A stretch of 64,000 nt of DNA from JACTMZ01 sp044359955 (lineage in GTDB: Bacteria; Verrucomicrobiota; Verrucomicrobiia; Chthoniobacterales; JACTMZ01). Where the stretch lies: the NCBI GenBank assembly GCA_044359955.1, contig JBIKLF010000007.1:56444-120443 (forward strand), read 5' to 3'. The notes under the pieces were generated by a model, which saw only the letters and a list, made by a program, of their open reading frames with translations, searched no databases and had not been told where the DNA came from. Position numbers and translations under genes: made by a program. Positions 8,865-16,523 of the stretch are shown in pieces. Position 1 is the stretch's first letter. Every line of letters begins with the position of its first letter.

Positions 8865-9638
8865 ATGCCTATCCGTTTGTTGAGCACCGATTTCGACGGC
8901 ACACTGACCGGCCATCACGCGGACGCGCGCACGGCGAGGTCTTTGTCCGGAGCGCTCACCGGGTTGCGTCGGCAAGGGGCGGTCTGGGCGGTCAATACGG
9001 GGCGGCAACTGTGGTTTGCCCTGGAGGGTCTCGAGCAGTTGCGTCTGCCGCATGATCCCGAGTATGTCCTGAGCAGTGAAAAGGATATCTATCACCGCAT
9101 CGAGGAGGGGAGTTGGGAGGCATTTGGAGACTGGAATGCGCGAACCGAGCGCCAGACGCTCGATTTGTTCGGCCGCGCGGCCCACGTCTTCACCGCGATC
9201 GAAAACGTGGTGGCGACGCGCGATGGTATCGAGGTGTTGTATGAAAATGGGCGCCTGGCCGGATTGATGACGGCCGATCCCGGGATGATGGACCAGATGG
9301 CGGAGGTGGTGCGGGACATGGCGGCCGATGTCCCCGAGTTTTCCTTTAACCGCAACGACGTGTGGATGCGCTTCACGCACTGCGAGATCCACAAAGGATC
9401 CTCGCTGGCCGAGTTGTCCCGACTGCTGGGTATTCCGCGCGATGATGTGCTCGCGATCGGCGACCACCACAACGATCTTCCGATGCTCGATGGCCGGTCC
9501 GCCGCAATGGTCGCGTGTCCCTCGAACGCGGTGCGGGAAGTGCAAGAGTTGGTGCGGCGCAACGGCGGTTATGTTTCCCCGCACCCGTGGGGCGAGGGGG
9601 TGGCGGATGCGATCCGCCATTTTTCCGCGGTCAGTTGA
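8865..9638 (+). CDS. HAD-superfamily hydrolase, Cof/type IIB-like
   Basis: This 257-residue cytosolic phosphatase has the nucleophile motif STDFDGTLTG near residue 8. Motif II is NTGRQ, and motif III/IV is AIGDHHNDLPML with the two metal-binding aspartates. The long insert between motifs fits the C2 cap of Cof-type sugar-phosphate phosphatases. The substrate is unknown. The stop overlaps the convergent lepB stop by 8 bp. Confidence 0.85.
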   Translation: MPIRLLSTDFDGTLTGHHADARTARSLSGALTGLRRQGAVWAVNTGRQLWFALEGLEQLRLPHDPEYVLSSEKDIYHRIEEGSWEAFGDWNARTERQTLDLFGRAAHVFTAIENVVATRDGIEVLYENGRLAGLMTADPGMMDQMAEVVRDMAADVPEFSFNRNDVWMRFTHCEIHKGSSLAELSRLLGIPRDDVLAIGDHHNDLPMLDGRSAAMVACPSNAVREVQELVRRNGGYVSPHPWGEGVADAIRHFSAVS

Positions 9639-10752
9639 TCAATCCCCAGCGCCCGACGAACGGCCAATAGACCACGAGTCCGCGTCCAACCACATTCCGC
9701 TCCGGGACCGGACCGAAGTAGCGGCTGTCGCTGCTGTGGTAGCTGTTGTCTCCGAGCGCGAAGTAGGATCCGCGCGGCACGGTGTATTCCGCCTGCGGTG
9801 AGCCGAGGATGGGGAAGGCGCCGCCGCCTGCGCTCGTGTTGGAATACCCGGCATAGCCGTCCCGACGGGACATGACGCGCCGGAAGGCGGGGAGCGAAGA
9901 TACGGCGCCGTCGACGTAAAGATCGGGCGGCCGGATTTGCAGGGTTTGCCCGCCCACGGCGGCGAGACGTTTGATGTAGTATTGCGAGCCCATGCCCGGG
10001 GCGATGCCTGCTTCGATCCGGCGGATGCCGGTGGTGCGGAAGACAAAGACGTCACCGGGTTTCGGACGGACGAAGTTGTAGGAGACCTTGTCGACAAACA
10101 ATTGGTCGCCGCTTTCGGCGTAGCCGCGCACGATGGGCTGGCCGGCGCGGAGCGGGCGGCCGGGATGGATTTGGAAATCGGTCCGGACGACATTGAGTGG
10201 CGCGGAGACTTGGTAGGTCCGGGTGCGGGTGATGATTTCGGTCGAGGTGAAAAAGTGGAAACGGGTGACCTCGCGGAGCCCGATGACTGCATCGTCTTGA
10301 TCCGCAGTCACATCAAGGTAAGTGCGCCCGCGCAGGATGAATTCGGCGGCGCGCCAGGGCCAGGCCGGCGGGGGGTCGACCGTGCGCGTGCCGGTGACGC
10401 CATACAGGGTCGGTTGCATCGAGCCGGTGGGAATTTTGAAGGGCTGCAGGAAGTAAGCGCGGACGCCGAGGGCGATGACGAGGGCGACAAGGATGACCTC
10501 GGTATTCTCCCGCAGGCCGGCCAAGCGTTGCGGGGGTGCCGCTTGGTCGAAAAGACCATGGAGTTTCTCCGTGGCCAGTGTGATGTCTTCGCGGTTGTCT
10601 TTGCGCAGAGCGACCTCGAGGCGGTTGATAGCTTCGCGGAGGCCGATGATTTGCTTGTCCGGAAGAATGTCCCGCCGGTAGCGCAGCAGTTTGCGGGCCG
10701 CGCGGAGGACGAGCTTGGCTTCTTTGCGGTAACGCGGGGTCAGAAACAGCAT
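9631..10752 (-). CDS. lepB: Signal peptidase I
   Basis: The protein (373 aa) cleaves signal peptides at the outer face of the inner membrane. After about 80 cytosolic residues, mostly charged helix, comes one transmembrane segment (VILVALVIALGVRAYFL). The catalytic serine is Ser111 in IPTGSMQPTL. The general-base lysine lies in YYIKRLAAVGG, and the GDN box in FALGDNSYHSSDSRYFG. The long N-terminal extension and extra insertions make it larger than typical LepB. The start is MLFLTPRYRK at 10752. Confidence 0.93.
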   Translation of the reverse strand: MLFLTPRYRKEAKLVLRAARKLLRYRRDILPDKQIIGLREAINRLEVALRKDNREDITLATEKLHGLFDQAAPPQRLAGLRENTEVILVALVIALGVRAYFLQPFKIPTGSMQPTLYGVTGTRTVDPPPAWPWRAAEFILRGRTYLDVTADQDDAVIGLREVTRFHFFTSTEIITRTRTYQVSAPLNVVRTDFQIHPGRPLRAGQPIVRGYAESGDQLFVDKVSYNFVRPKPGDVFVFRTTGIRRIEAGIAPGMGSQYYIKRLAAVGGQTLQIRPPDLYVDGAVSSLPAFRRVMSRRDGYAGYSNTSAGGGAFPILGSPQAEYTVPRGSYFALGDNSYHSSDSRYFGPVPERNVVGRGLVVYWPFVGRWGLIN

Positions 10753-10809
10753 ACGAACACGAGCCCCCGAGTCTCTCCGCCCCGCGGAAAAAGGCAACGC
10801 CGCACTCGG

Positions 10810-11040
10810 TCAGGCCAGTTGCTCGCTGTCATCCAAGCGGGCCTCGTCAATTTGCCCGCCCGCCGCGGCGATATGCGAGAGGGCGTGATCGATGGAATCG
10901 AGGGCACTGGTGATCGGGGAGTGGTTGGAGCGCGGAAGATCGCCGAGGGCGAGCCGGGCGCCTTGCAGGGCATTTTTGGCCTGCTGCAGGGACTTGTCAG
11001 CCGCGCGGAAGCGCTTGGCCCGCGGGTCGAGGGAGTTCAC
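10810..11040 (-). CDS. Small helical protein (76 aa) translationally coupled to a Cys-rich peptide
   Basis: It begins with GTG at 11040, and this codon overlaps the TGA of the upstream small ORF (GTGA). The product (VNSLDPRAKRFRAADKSLQQ onward) is alanine-rich and amphipathic, probably soluble and helical. An ATG-started reading of the same frame from 11121 would overlap the small secreted peptide, so I prefer the GTG start. Function unknown. lepB lies 57 bases downstream on the same strand. Confidence 0.5.
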   Translation of the reverse strand: MNSLDPRAKRFRAADKSLQQAKNALQGARLALGDLPRSNHSPITSALDSIDHALSHIAAAGGQIDEARLDDSEQLA

Positions 11041-11183
11041 GGCGCTTTCGGCTTGGGCTTTTCGTCGTGCTGGCACCGGCAAGTGGTCGAGCACTTGGCT
11101 TTGCAGCCGCAATCTTTGCACTGGGCTTGGGTGGGAGAGAGGGCAAGCGTCAGAAGGCCGAGGAGGATATAGGCCAGTTTCAT
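11037..11183 (-). CDS. Short secreted cysteine-rich peptide (48 aa)
   Basis: MKLAYILLGLLTLALSPTQA is a textbook signal peptide. The mature part is only about 28 residues and has seven cysteines in CKDCGCKAKCSTTCRCQH, then a Lys/Pro tail. The Cys pattern suggests metal binding or disulfide cross-linking in the periplasm. It is coupled to the next ORF by a GTGA overlap. It is too short for most gene callers. Confidence 0.6.
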   Translation of the reverse strand: MKLAYILLGLLTLALSPTQAQCKDCGCKAKCSTTCRCQHDEKPKPKAP

Positions 11184-11225
11184 CACCAGGAGACTAACGT
11201 GGTGTCCCGGCGTTGGCAAATGCCG

Positions 11226-11297
11226 GGAAAGATAGGGCGGGGCCTCTGGCCCTGCCGGAGCGCGGGCCCGGCGCGTCGGGGACGCCGCGCCCTACCT
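11226..11297. repeat. Extragenic palindromic repeat
   Basis: A GC-rich block that begins GATAGGGCGG and ends GCGCCCTACC, so its ends are an approximate inverted repeat, with shorter palindromes inside. It lies between two divergently or convergently placed small ORFs. It resembles the GTAGGGACG elements at 11471 and 14459. Confidence 0.6.
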
Positions 11298-11304
11298 TGG
11301 GCTG

Positions 11305-11463
11305 TCAGAGTTTCAGCGGGCGGCCGGATTTTTCGCGGAGGACCATGAGGATTTCGGCGAGAACGCTGACCGCGATTTCGGCGGGGGAGTCGGCGCCGAT
11401 GTCGAGGGCGCAGGGGCGGCGGGCGCGGCGGGCTTCGAGCAATTCCTGCAGGATGTCGCTCAT
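11305..11463 (-). CDS. Short ORF (52 aa) downstream of the aminotransferase, possibly a remnant
   Basis: MSDILQELLEARRARRPCAL begins a 52-residue reading frame ending REKSGRPLKL. It has normal GC-rich coding composition and lies 70 bases downstream of the class III aminotransferase, separated from it by a palindromic repeat. The start resembles the first residues of XdhC/CoxI-type proteins (an ILxxLLEARRxxRPxAL pattern), which would fit purine catabolism, but the similarity is short. It may be a complete small protein or the stub of a truncated gene. Confidence 0.4.
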   Translation of the reverse strand: MSDILQELLEARRARRPCALDIGADSPAEIAVSVLAEILMVLREKSGRPLKL

Positions 11464-11470
11464 GGCTGGC

Positions 11471-11528
11471 GGACGAGCGGGCCGCTCGTCCCTACCACGG
11501 GCATGGACACGCGGGGCGCGTGTCCATG
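11471..11528. repeat. Extragenic palindromic repeat, double hairpin
   Basis: Two adjacent palindromes: GGACGAGCGGGCCGCTCGTC plus CCTACC at 11471-11496, and the CATGGACACGCG / CGCGTGTCCATG pair at 11502-11528. The first unit is the exact reverse complement of the left half of the element at 14459. Confidence 0.7.
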
Positions 11529-11533
11529 GTGTT

Positions 11534-12874
11534 TCACAAGCGGCTGAAACTTTCGTCGAGGACTTCGAGGAGGAAGTCGGCGTCGGCTTGGTTGATGCAC
11601 ATGGGCGGGGCGAAGCGGATGACTTGTCCGCGCAATCCGCCTTTGCCGAGGAGGAGACCGAGGTCGCGGGCGGTCTCGAGGACTTGCGCGCATTCGGCCG
11701 TGGCGGGCTCCTTGGTTTTGCGGTCTTTGACCATTTCGATGCCGAGCATGAGGCCTTTGCCGCGGACGTCGCCGATGATCGGGTGTTTGTCCTTCAGCTT
11801 GTTCAGTCCGGCCAGGATGTAATCGCCCATTTTGCGGGAGTTCTCCTGAAGATTTTCTTTTTCGATGACCTCGAGCACGGCTTTGCCCATGGCACTGACC
11901 ACGGGATTGCCGCCGAAGGTGTTGAAGTGGACTTTGCCGACGAGGGCTTGCGCGATCTCCGGGGTGGTGACCACCGCGGCGAGGGGGCAACCGTTGCCGA
12001 TGCCCTTGGCCATGGTGACGATGTCCGGGATGACGCCCTGCGTTTCGAATCCCCAGAAGTGCGTGCCGGTGCGGCCGAAGCCGGTTTGCACTTCGTCGGC
12101 GATGCACACGCCGCCGGCGGCGCGAACATAGCCGTAGACGTGTTCGAGGTAGCCCGGCGGGAATTCGACGAATCCGCCCACGCCCTGGATGGACTCGGCG
12201 ATGAATCCGGCGATTTTCCCCGGGGTGGCGTATTCGATCAGTTCTTTGACGTCGTTGGCGTATTTCGGACCGGCCTCGGGATCGTCGTAGCCGAAGGTTC
12301 CGCGGTAGGGATAGGGCGCGAGGGCGTGGTGGAAGCCGAAGCCGTGGGGCACGTTGTATTTCCAGGTGCTGTGGGCGGTGACGCCCATGGTCGACTGGTT
12401 GCCGCCGTGGTAGGCGTTGCGCAGCGCGATGATGTCATAGTTGCCGGTGTAAGCACGCGCCATCATGAGGGCGAGGTCGTTGGCCTCGGAACCGGAATTG
12501 ACGAAGTAGCACATCTTCAACTTGCCGGGCATTTTCGACGCGAGTTTCTCTGCGTATTGCGCCACGTTGGGATGCAGGTAGATCGTGGTGGAGTGCTGGT
12601 AGAGTTCGCTTTGTTTGTTGCCCGCGGAAATGACGTGCGGATGGCAGTGACCGACGCTGATAGTGACGATGCCGCCGAGACCGTCGAGGTAGCGCTTGCC
12701 CTTTTCGTCCCACACGTATTGACGGTGGCCTTCCACGACCATGAGCGGCTTCTTGTAGTAGAGGAAGATACCCGGATTCATGAACTGCTTGCGCAGAGCG
12801 AGAACGTCCTCGGGCGACGGGCCCGCGTAGGGACGGGGCTGATGCTGGCAGGGGGGGAGATTCGGTTCTTTCAT
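11534..12874 (-). CDS. Class III aminotransferase, AGXT2 / beta-alanine:pyruvate type
   Basis: This 446-residue PLP enzyme follows the AGXT2 pattern: YLDGLGGIVTISVGHCHP in the N-terminal lobe, NSGSEANDLA for cofactor phosphate contacts, IADEVQTGFGRTG with the PLP aspartate, and MAKGIGNGCP with the Schiff-base lysine. The family moves amino groups from beta-alanine or beta-aminoisobutyrate to pyruvate or glyoxylate. Next to a uracil-type permease and near all other pyrimidine-breakdown genes, beta-alanine to malonate semialdehyde is the likely reaction. Its ATG overlaps the permease stop (ATGA), so the two are translationally coupled. Confidence 0.88.
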   Translation of the reverse strand: MKEPNLPPCQHQPRPYAGPSPEDVLALRKQFMNPGIFLYYKKPLMVVEGHRQYVWDEKGKRYLDGLGGIVTISVGHCHPHVISAGNKQSELYQHSTTIYLHPNVAQYAEKLASKMPGKLKMCYFVNSGSEANDLALMMARAYTGNYDIIALRNAYHGGNQSTMGVTAHSTWKYNVPHGFGFHHALAPYPYRGTFGYDDPEAGPKYANDVKELIEYATPGKIAGFIAESIQGVGGFVEFPPGYLEHVYGYVRAAGGVCIADEVQTGFGRTGTHFWGFETQGVIPDIVTMAKGIGNGCPLAAVVTTPEIAQALVGKVHFNTFGGNPVVSAMGKAVLEVIEKENLQENSRKMGDYILAGLNKLKDKHPIIGDVRGKGLMLGIEMVKDRKTKEPATAECAQVLETARDLGLLLGKGGLRGQVIRFAPPMCINQADADFLLEVLDESFSRL

Positions 12875-14346
12875 CGGTTGGGAAATATAGGTCGGAATAA
12901 ATTATACAGCACAAAGCCGAGAGTGAAACCGACAAACCAAGCATAGTGATAGCCGGCAACCAGCCACGCGGGGAACAGTTCCGCGGGGAGCACTTTGATC
13001 GTGACGAGAAAGCCGGGGAGATTGGGCAGCACCGAGGCGGCCAAAACGCCGAAGCCGACCAGGCTGAATCCGCCGGTGTAGCGGTAGGGTCCGTGCCTCT
13101 GGTAAAGTGCCGGTGCATCGAGTTTCTTGCGCCGCCAAACAAAGTAGTCTGCGATCATGATTCCGGCGATCGGTCCGAGCAGCGCGCTGTAGCCGATGAG
13201 CCAGGTGAAGATGTAACCGCTGGGATCCTGGTAGAGTTTCCAGGGCATCATGAGGATTCCAAGGAAGGCGGTGATGAGGCCGCCGGTGCGGAAGGTGATG
13301 CGGTTGGGGGCGAGATTGGAAAAGTCGTTGGCCGGCGAGACGACGTTCGCCGCGATGTTGGTCGAGAGGGTGGCGACGGCCAGGGTGATCAGGGCGAGAG
13401 CGGAGACCCAGGGATTGCCGAACTTGGCGATGACTTGCACCGGGTCCCAGATGGCGGTGCCGAAGATGACGATGGTGGCGCTGGTTACGAGGATGCCAAT
13501 GAAAGCGTAAAACGTCATGGTGGCAGGCAGGCCGAGTGCCTGGCCCACGATTTGGTCGCGCTGCGAGCGCGCGTAGCGGGAAAAGTCCGGGATATTGAGC
13601 GAGAGCGTCGCCCAGTAACCGACCATCGCGGTGAGTCCCACGCCGAAGACCGGCCAGAATTTTGCCGCCGTATCAAGCGTCGCTGGTTGGGTGAAGATGG
13701 GTCCGAACCCATCGGCCGCCTGCCAAGCCCACCAGACGAGCACGACTCCGACGAGCAGGAGGAATGGCGCGCTCAGGGTTTCCATCCACTTGATCGACTC
13801 CATGCCCCGCACGATGAAGTAGACGTTGATCGCCCAAAAAATCATGAAGCAGAGGAATTCCCCGGCGGAAATTCCGAGGATGGGCAGCGCCTGCCGTGCG
13901 GCGGGGTCGAAACCGAAAATGACCGCCGCGGTGGCGTAGATGGCGGCGCCCCCGACCCACGTCTGGATGCCGAACCATCCGCAAGCGACGAATCCGCGCA
14001 TGAGGGCCGGGATGTTCGAACCGAAGGTGCCGAAGGACGCACGCAGCAGGACGGGAAAAGGAATGCCGTAAGCCGTGCCCGGATGCGCATTGAGCGTCAT
14101 GGGAATGAGCACGATGAGGTTGCCGAGGAAGACGGTCAGGGTGGCCTGCCACCAATTCATTCCTTGTTCGATCAGGACGCTGGCCAGGGTGTAAGTCGTG
14201 ATGCACACCGCCATGCCGATCCAGAGCGCGGCGATGTTCCACGTGGTCCACGTGCGGCGGTCCTGGGAAACAGGCGCGAGGTCCTCGTTCCAGAGGCGCG
14301 GATCGTGGGATTCGGGGGCGGGATGCATGGTTGCACCAGTTGTCAT
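12871..14346 (-). CDS. NCS1-family nucleobase/hydantoin/allantoin permease
   Basis: A 491-residue inner-membrane protein with about twelve hydrophobic segments. The N-terminal DPRLWNEDLAPVSQDRRTWT and the NIPDFSRYAR segment are typical of NCS1 symporters (Mhp1, PucI, CodB family), which import uracil, hydantoins, allantoin or cytosine with a cation. Given the neighbours, uracil/thymine or a ureide is probable; the substrate cannot be fixed from the sequence. A second ATG at 14328 is an alternative start. The downstream aminotransferase is coupled by ATGA. Confidence 0.88.
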   Translation of the reverse strand: MTTGATMHPAPESHDPRLWNEDLAPVSQDRRTWTTWNIAALWIGMAVCITTYTLASVLIEQGMNWWQATLTVFLGNLIVLIPMTLNAHPGTAYGIPFPVLLRASFGTFGSNIPALMRGFVACGWFGIQTWVGGAAIYATAAVIFGFDPAARQALPILGISAGEFLCFMIFWAINVYFIVRGMESIKWMETLSAPFLLLVGVVLVWWAWQAADGFGPIFTQPATLDTAAKFWPVFGVGLTAMVGYWATLSLNIPDFSRYARSQRDQIVGQALGLPATMTFYAFIGILVTSATIVIFGTAIWDPVQVIAKFGNPWVSALALITLAVATLSTNIAANVVSPANDFSNLAPNRITFRTGGLITAFLGILMMPWKLYQDPSGYIFTWLIGYSALLGPIAGIMIADYFVWRRKKLDAPALYQRHGPYRYTGGFSLVGFGVLAASVLPNLPGFLVTIKVLPAELFPAWLVAGYHYAWFVGFTLGFVLYNLFRPIFPNR

Positions 14347-14458
14347 AGACTTCTGCTACGTGCCGGGCAAGCGTGCGCGCTCAGCCGTAACGACGCAGAA
14401 GCCGCGGCCATGGACGGGCTTAAGCAGAAGGAAATGTGTTTCGACTTTCGTTGAGTGG

Positions 14459-14522
14459 GTAGGGACGAGCGGCCCGCTCGTCCGATCGCCAACAAACGGA
14501 CGCGCGAGCCGCGCGTCCCTAC
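14459..14522. repeat. Extragenic palindromic repeat with inverted GTAGGGACG ends
   Basis: It begins GTAGGGACGAGCGGCCCGCT and ends with the CGCGCGTCCCTAC type, so the ends are inverted copies. The two halves each hold their own hairpin around different core words (GAGCGGCCCGCTC and GCGCGAGCCGCGC). The left half recurs inverted at 11471. Confidence 0.7.
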
Positions 14523-14542
14523 CTAAGCCGTGAAAATTCAAA

Positions 14543-14571
14543 AACGGTGCCTATCCGAGAAGGGCACCGAC
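14543..14571 (-). terminator. Rho-independent terminator downstream of the dihydropyrimidinase
   Basis: On the minus strand a CGGTGCC / GGCACCG stem (14563-14569 with 14545-14551) with an 11-base loop is followed by GTTTTTG. It lies about 130 bases after the dihydropyrimidinase stop. The rest of 14347-14698 holds the palindromic repeat and no gene that I can support. Confidence 0.6.
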
Positions 14572-14698
14572 GGCGAGGACGCCGCATCCTTTTCTCCGAT
14601 GGTGCGCAGAGACGCTCACCAAATAATTAGTCAACTCTCGCCCGGGTGCGCCTCTGTGGCAGCATCGGAAAGGGCAGAATGTTTTGCATCGTTCCGAC

Positions 14699-16081
14699 TC
14701 AGAAGTGATCCGGGATCCGCTGGAGGAACCGTCCGCGGCCGACGGTGCCGACGAATTTGCCGTCGCGGACGGCGACTTCACCGCGGACCGTAACGATAGA
14801 CGGGCGGCCTTCGATTTCCCAGCCTTCGAACGCGTTGTAGTCGACGTTTTGGGTCTGGGTTTTGACGGAGAGTTTGCCCCGGTAGCTCGGGTCGTAGATG
14901 ACGAGGTCGGCGTCGGCGCCGGGCTGGATGACGCCTTTGCGCGGGTAGAGGTCGAAAATTTTCGCGGCGTTGGTGCTGGCCACGGCGACCAATTGCTGGA
15001 GGGTGAGACGTCCTTTTTTCACCCCGTGGGTGTAGAGGAGGTTGATGCGGTCCTCGATGGACGGGATGCCGTTGGGGATCTTGGTGAAGTCGTCTTTGCC
15101 CATCGGTTTCTGGTCCTTGAAGTCGAATGGGGCGTGGTCGGTGCCGACGGTGTTGATCAGTCCGTTGGCCAAGCCGTCCCACATGACGTTTTGGTTCGAG
15201 ATGTCGCGCAGGGGCGGGGACATGACGAACTTGGCGCCTTCGAAGTCAGGTTTTTCAGCGTAGGTTTTGTCGAGGACGAGGTATTGGATGAGCGTTTCGA
15301 TGAAGACATGGACGCCGCGCTCGCGGGCGGCGATGGCTTCGTGGAGGGCTTCCTGGCAGCTGAGATGGACGATGTAGGTGTGCGCGCCGGTGAGGGCGGC
15401 GAAGGACATCAAGTGGTGCACGCCCTCGGCTTCGACGTGGGGAGGGCGGCTGTCATGGTGGGCCTCGGGTCCGGTGCGTCCGGCGGCGAGCAACTCGGCC
15501 TGCAGCTGGGCGACGAGGGATTCGTTTTCGCAGTGCGCGGTGACGATAACGCCGAGTTCTTTGGCCAGTTTGAGGGTGTGCCAGAGTTCGGTGTCATCGA
15601 CCCCGAAAGCGCCTTTGTAGGCGAGGAAGATTTTGAAGCTGCCGACGCCTTGTTTGACGATCTCGCGCAACTGCCGGGCGGAGTCCGCATCAAACCGTGT
15701 CACTCCCATGTGGAAAGTGTAGTCGCAGCAGGCCTTCCCTTCGGCTTGGGCCTGCCAGGTGGCGAAGCCGTCGGCGGGCGACATGTCGCGCGCGGGGCAG
15801 ACCATTTCGAAAATGGTGGTGGTGCCCCCGACCAGGGCCGCTTTGGTGCCGGTTTCGTAGTTGTCCTTCGAAACAGTGCCCATAAACGGAAGGTAGATGT
15901 GGGTGTGCGGGTCGATGAAGCCGGGGAAAACGTATTTGCCGGCCGCGTCAATGACTTCGGCGCCGGCGGGCGGGGTGATGTTCCGGTCGATCCGCGTGAT
16001 GGTTTCGCCTTCGCAAAGGATGTCGGCGGTGTAACGGGTGTCCGCGTTGATGATGTCGGCGGATTTAAGAAGAAGTGACAT
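14699..16081 (-). CDS. hydA: Dihydropyrimidinase / D-hydantoinase
   Basis: This 460-residue cyclic amidohydrolase opens dihydrouracil or dihydrothymine to N-carbamoyl-beta-amino acids. All binuclear-metal ligands are visible: DPHTHIYLPF (the HxH pair), the lysine to be carboxylated in FKIFLAYKG, histidines in VTAHCENE and YIVHLSC, and the aspartate in GTDHAPFD. Length is normal for the family. The start MSLLLKSADIINAD at 16081 fits the family; the frame extends upstream through a repeat and an S23-type gene and is rejected there. It is the second step of the pyrimidine pathway encoded around it. Confidence 0.93.
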   Translation of the reverse strand: MSLLLKSADIINADTRYTADILCEGETITRIDRNITPPAGAEVIDAAGKYVFPGFIDPHTHIYLPFMGTVSKDNYETGTKAALVGGTTTIFEMVCPARDMSPADGFATWQAQAEGKACCDYTFHMGVTRFDADSARQLREIVKQGVGSFKIFLAYKGAFGVDDTELWHTLKLAKELGVIVTAHCENESLVAQLQAELLAAGRTGPEAHHDSRPPHVEAEGVHHLMSFAALTGAHTYIVHLSCQEALHEAIAARERGVHVFIETLIQYLVLDKTYAEKPDFEGAKFVMSPPLRDISNQNVMWDGLANGLINTVGTDHAPFDFKDQKPMGKDDFTKIPNGIPSIEDRINLLYTHGVKKGRLTLQQLVAVASTNAAKIFDLYPRKGVIQPGADADLVIYDPSYRGKLSVKTQTQNVDYNAFEGWEIEGRPSIVTVRGEVAVRDGKFVGTVGRGRFLQRIPDHF

Positions 16082-16104
16082 GTGACTTGTGACGTGTGAC
16101 GAGT
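16075..16104. repeat. Inverted repeat, right flank of the S23-type gene
   Basis: Built of GTGAC-containing hexamers and ending GTGTGACGAGT. Its reverse complement occurs, less one short unit, at 16495-16519 on the other side of the four-helix-bundle gene. The 24 bases at 16081-16104 recur exactly at 19940-19963. The repeat overlaps the start codon of the dihydropyrimidinase. Confidence 0.75.
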
Positions 16105-16113
16105 TGGGGGTTG

Positions 16114-16503
16114 TTACTTGGGTAGAGAAAGTTTGCGGCGGAGGCCGTTGAGCATGCGGCGGAGTTCTTCGAGGAGATTTGCGGCGGGTGAGCTGTTGAT
16201 AGACGTGAGCAGTTTCAGGTTCTGACAAAGGGTGAGTTGGGTGTCGAGTTCCGCGACAGAACCTTCGGCGTGGGAGATGAATTGGATAAATTCTCCCGTG
16301 GTGCGGCGTGCTTGGCCTTCGGCAATGTTGGACGGAATCGAAACCGCGGCGCGGCGCATCTGCGAGACGAGGCCGAATTTCTCATCGGCGGGAAGGTGTT
16401 TGGTAAGCAGGTAGATTTCCTTGGCAAGCTCCATGCCCTTCTGCCAGACGACGAGATCACGATAGCCTCGAGCCTCTGGATTCTGGCGCTTGTCACTCGT
16501 CAC
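16114..16503 (-). CDS. Four-helix-bundle protein (S23 / 23S rRNA intervening-sequence type)
   Basis: The product (129 aa) has the family signature: YRDLVVWQKGMELAKEIYLL, then FGLVSQMRRAAVSIPSNIAE and a GEFIQFISHAEGSVAELDTQ helix. Proteins of this family are found alone in genomes or inside 23S rRNA intervening sequences; their biochemical role is not settled. The start is GTG at 16503, because an in-frame TGA lies just upstream, and this GTG is supplied by the flanking repeat itself. The gene lies between inverted repeats and interrupts the order of the pyrimidine genes, which suggests insertion as a cassette. Confidence 0.85.
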   Translation of the reverse strand: MTSDKRQNPEARGYRDLVVWQKGMELAKEIYLLTKHLPADEKFGLVSQMRRAAVSIPSNIAEGQARRTTGEFIQFISHAEGSVAELDTQLTLCQNLKLLTSINSSPAANLLEELRRMLNGLRRKLSLPK

Positions 16504-16519
16504 AAGTCACATGTCACAC
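16495..16519. repeat. Inverted repeat, left flank of the S23-type gene
   Basis: ACTCGTCACAAGTCACATGT plus CACAC is the reverse complement of the repeat at 16075-16104, apart from one missing short unit. It contains the GTG start of the S23-type gene. Confidence 0.75.
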
Positions 16520-16523
16520 GGTT

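Noticed and set aside
12946..14454. 502-codon plus-strand open frame opposite the NCS1 permease
   Set aside because: Charged antisense product; the permease on the other strand is certain.
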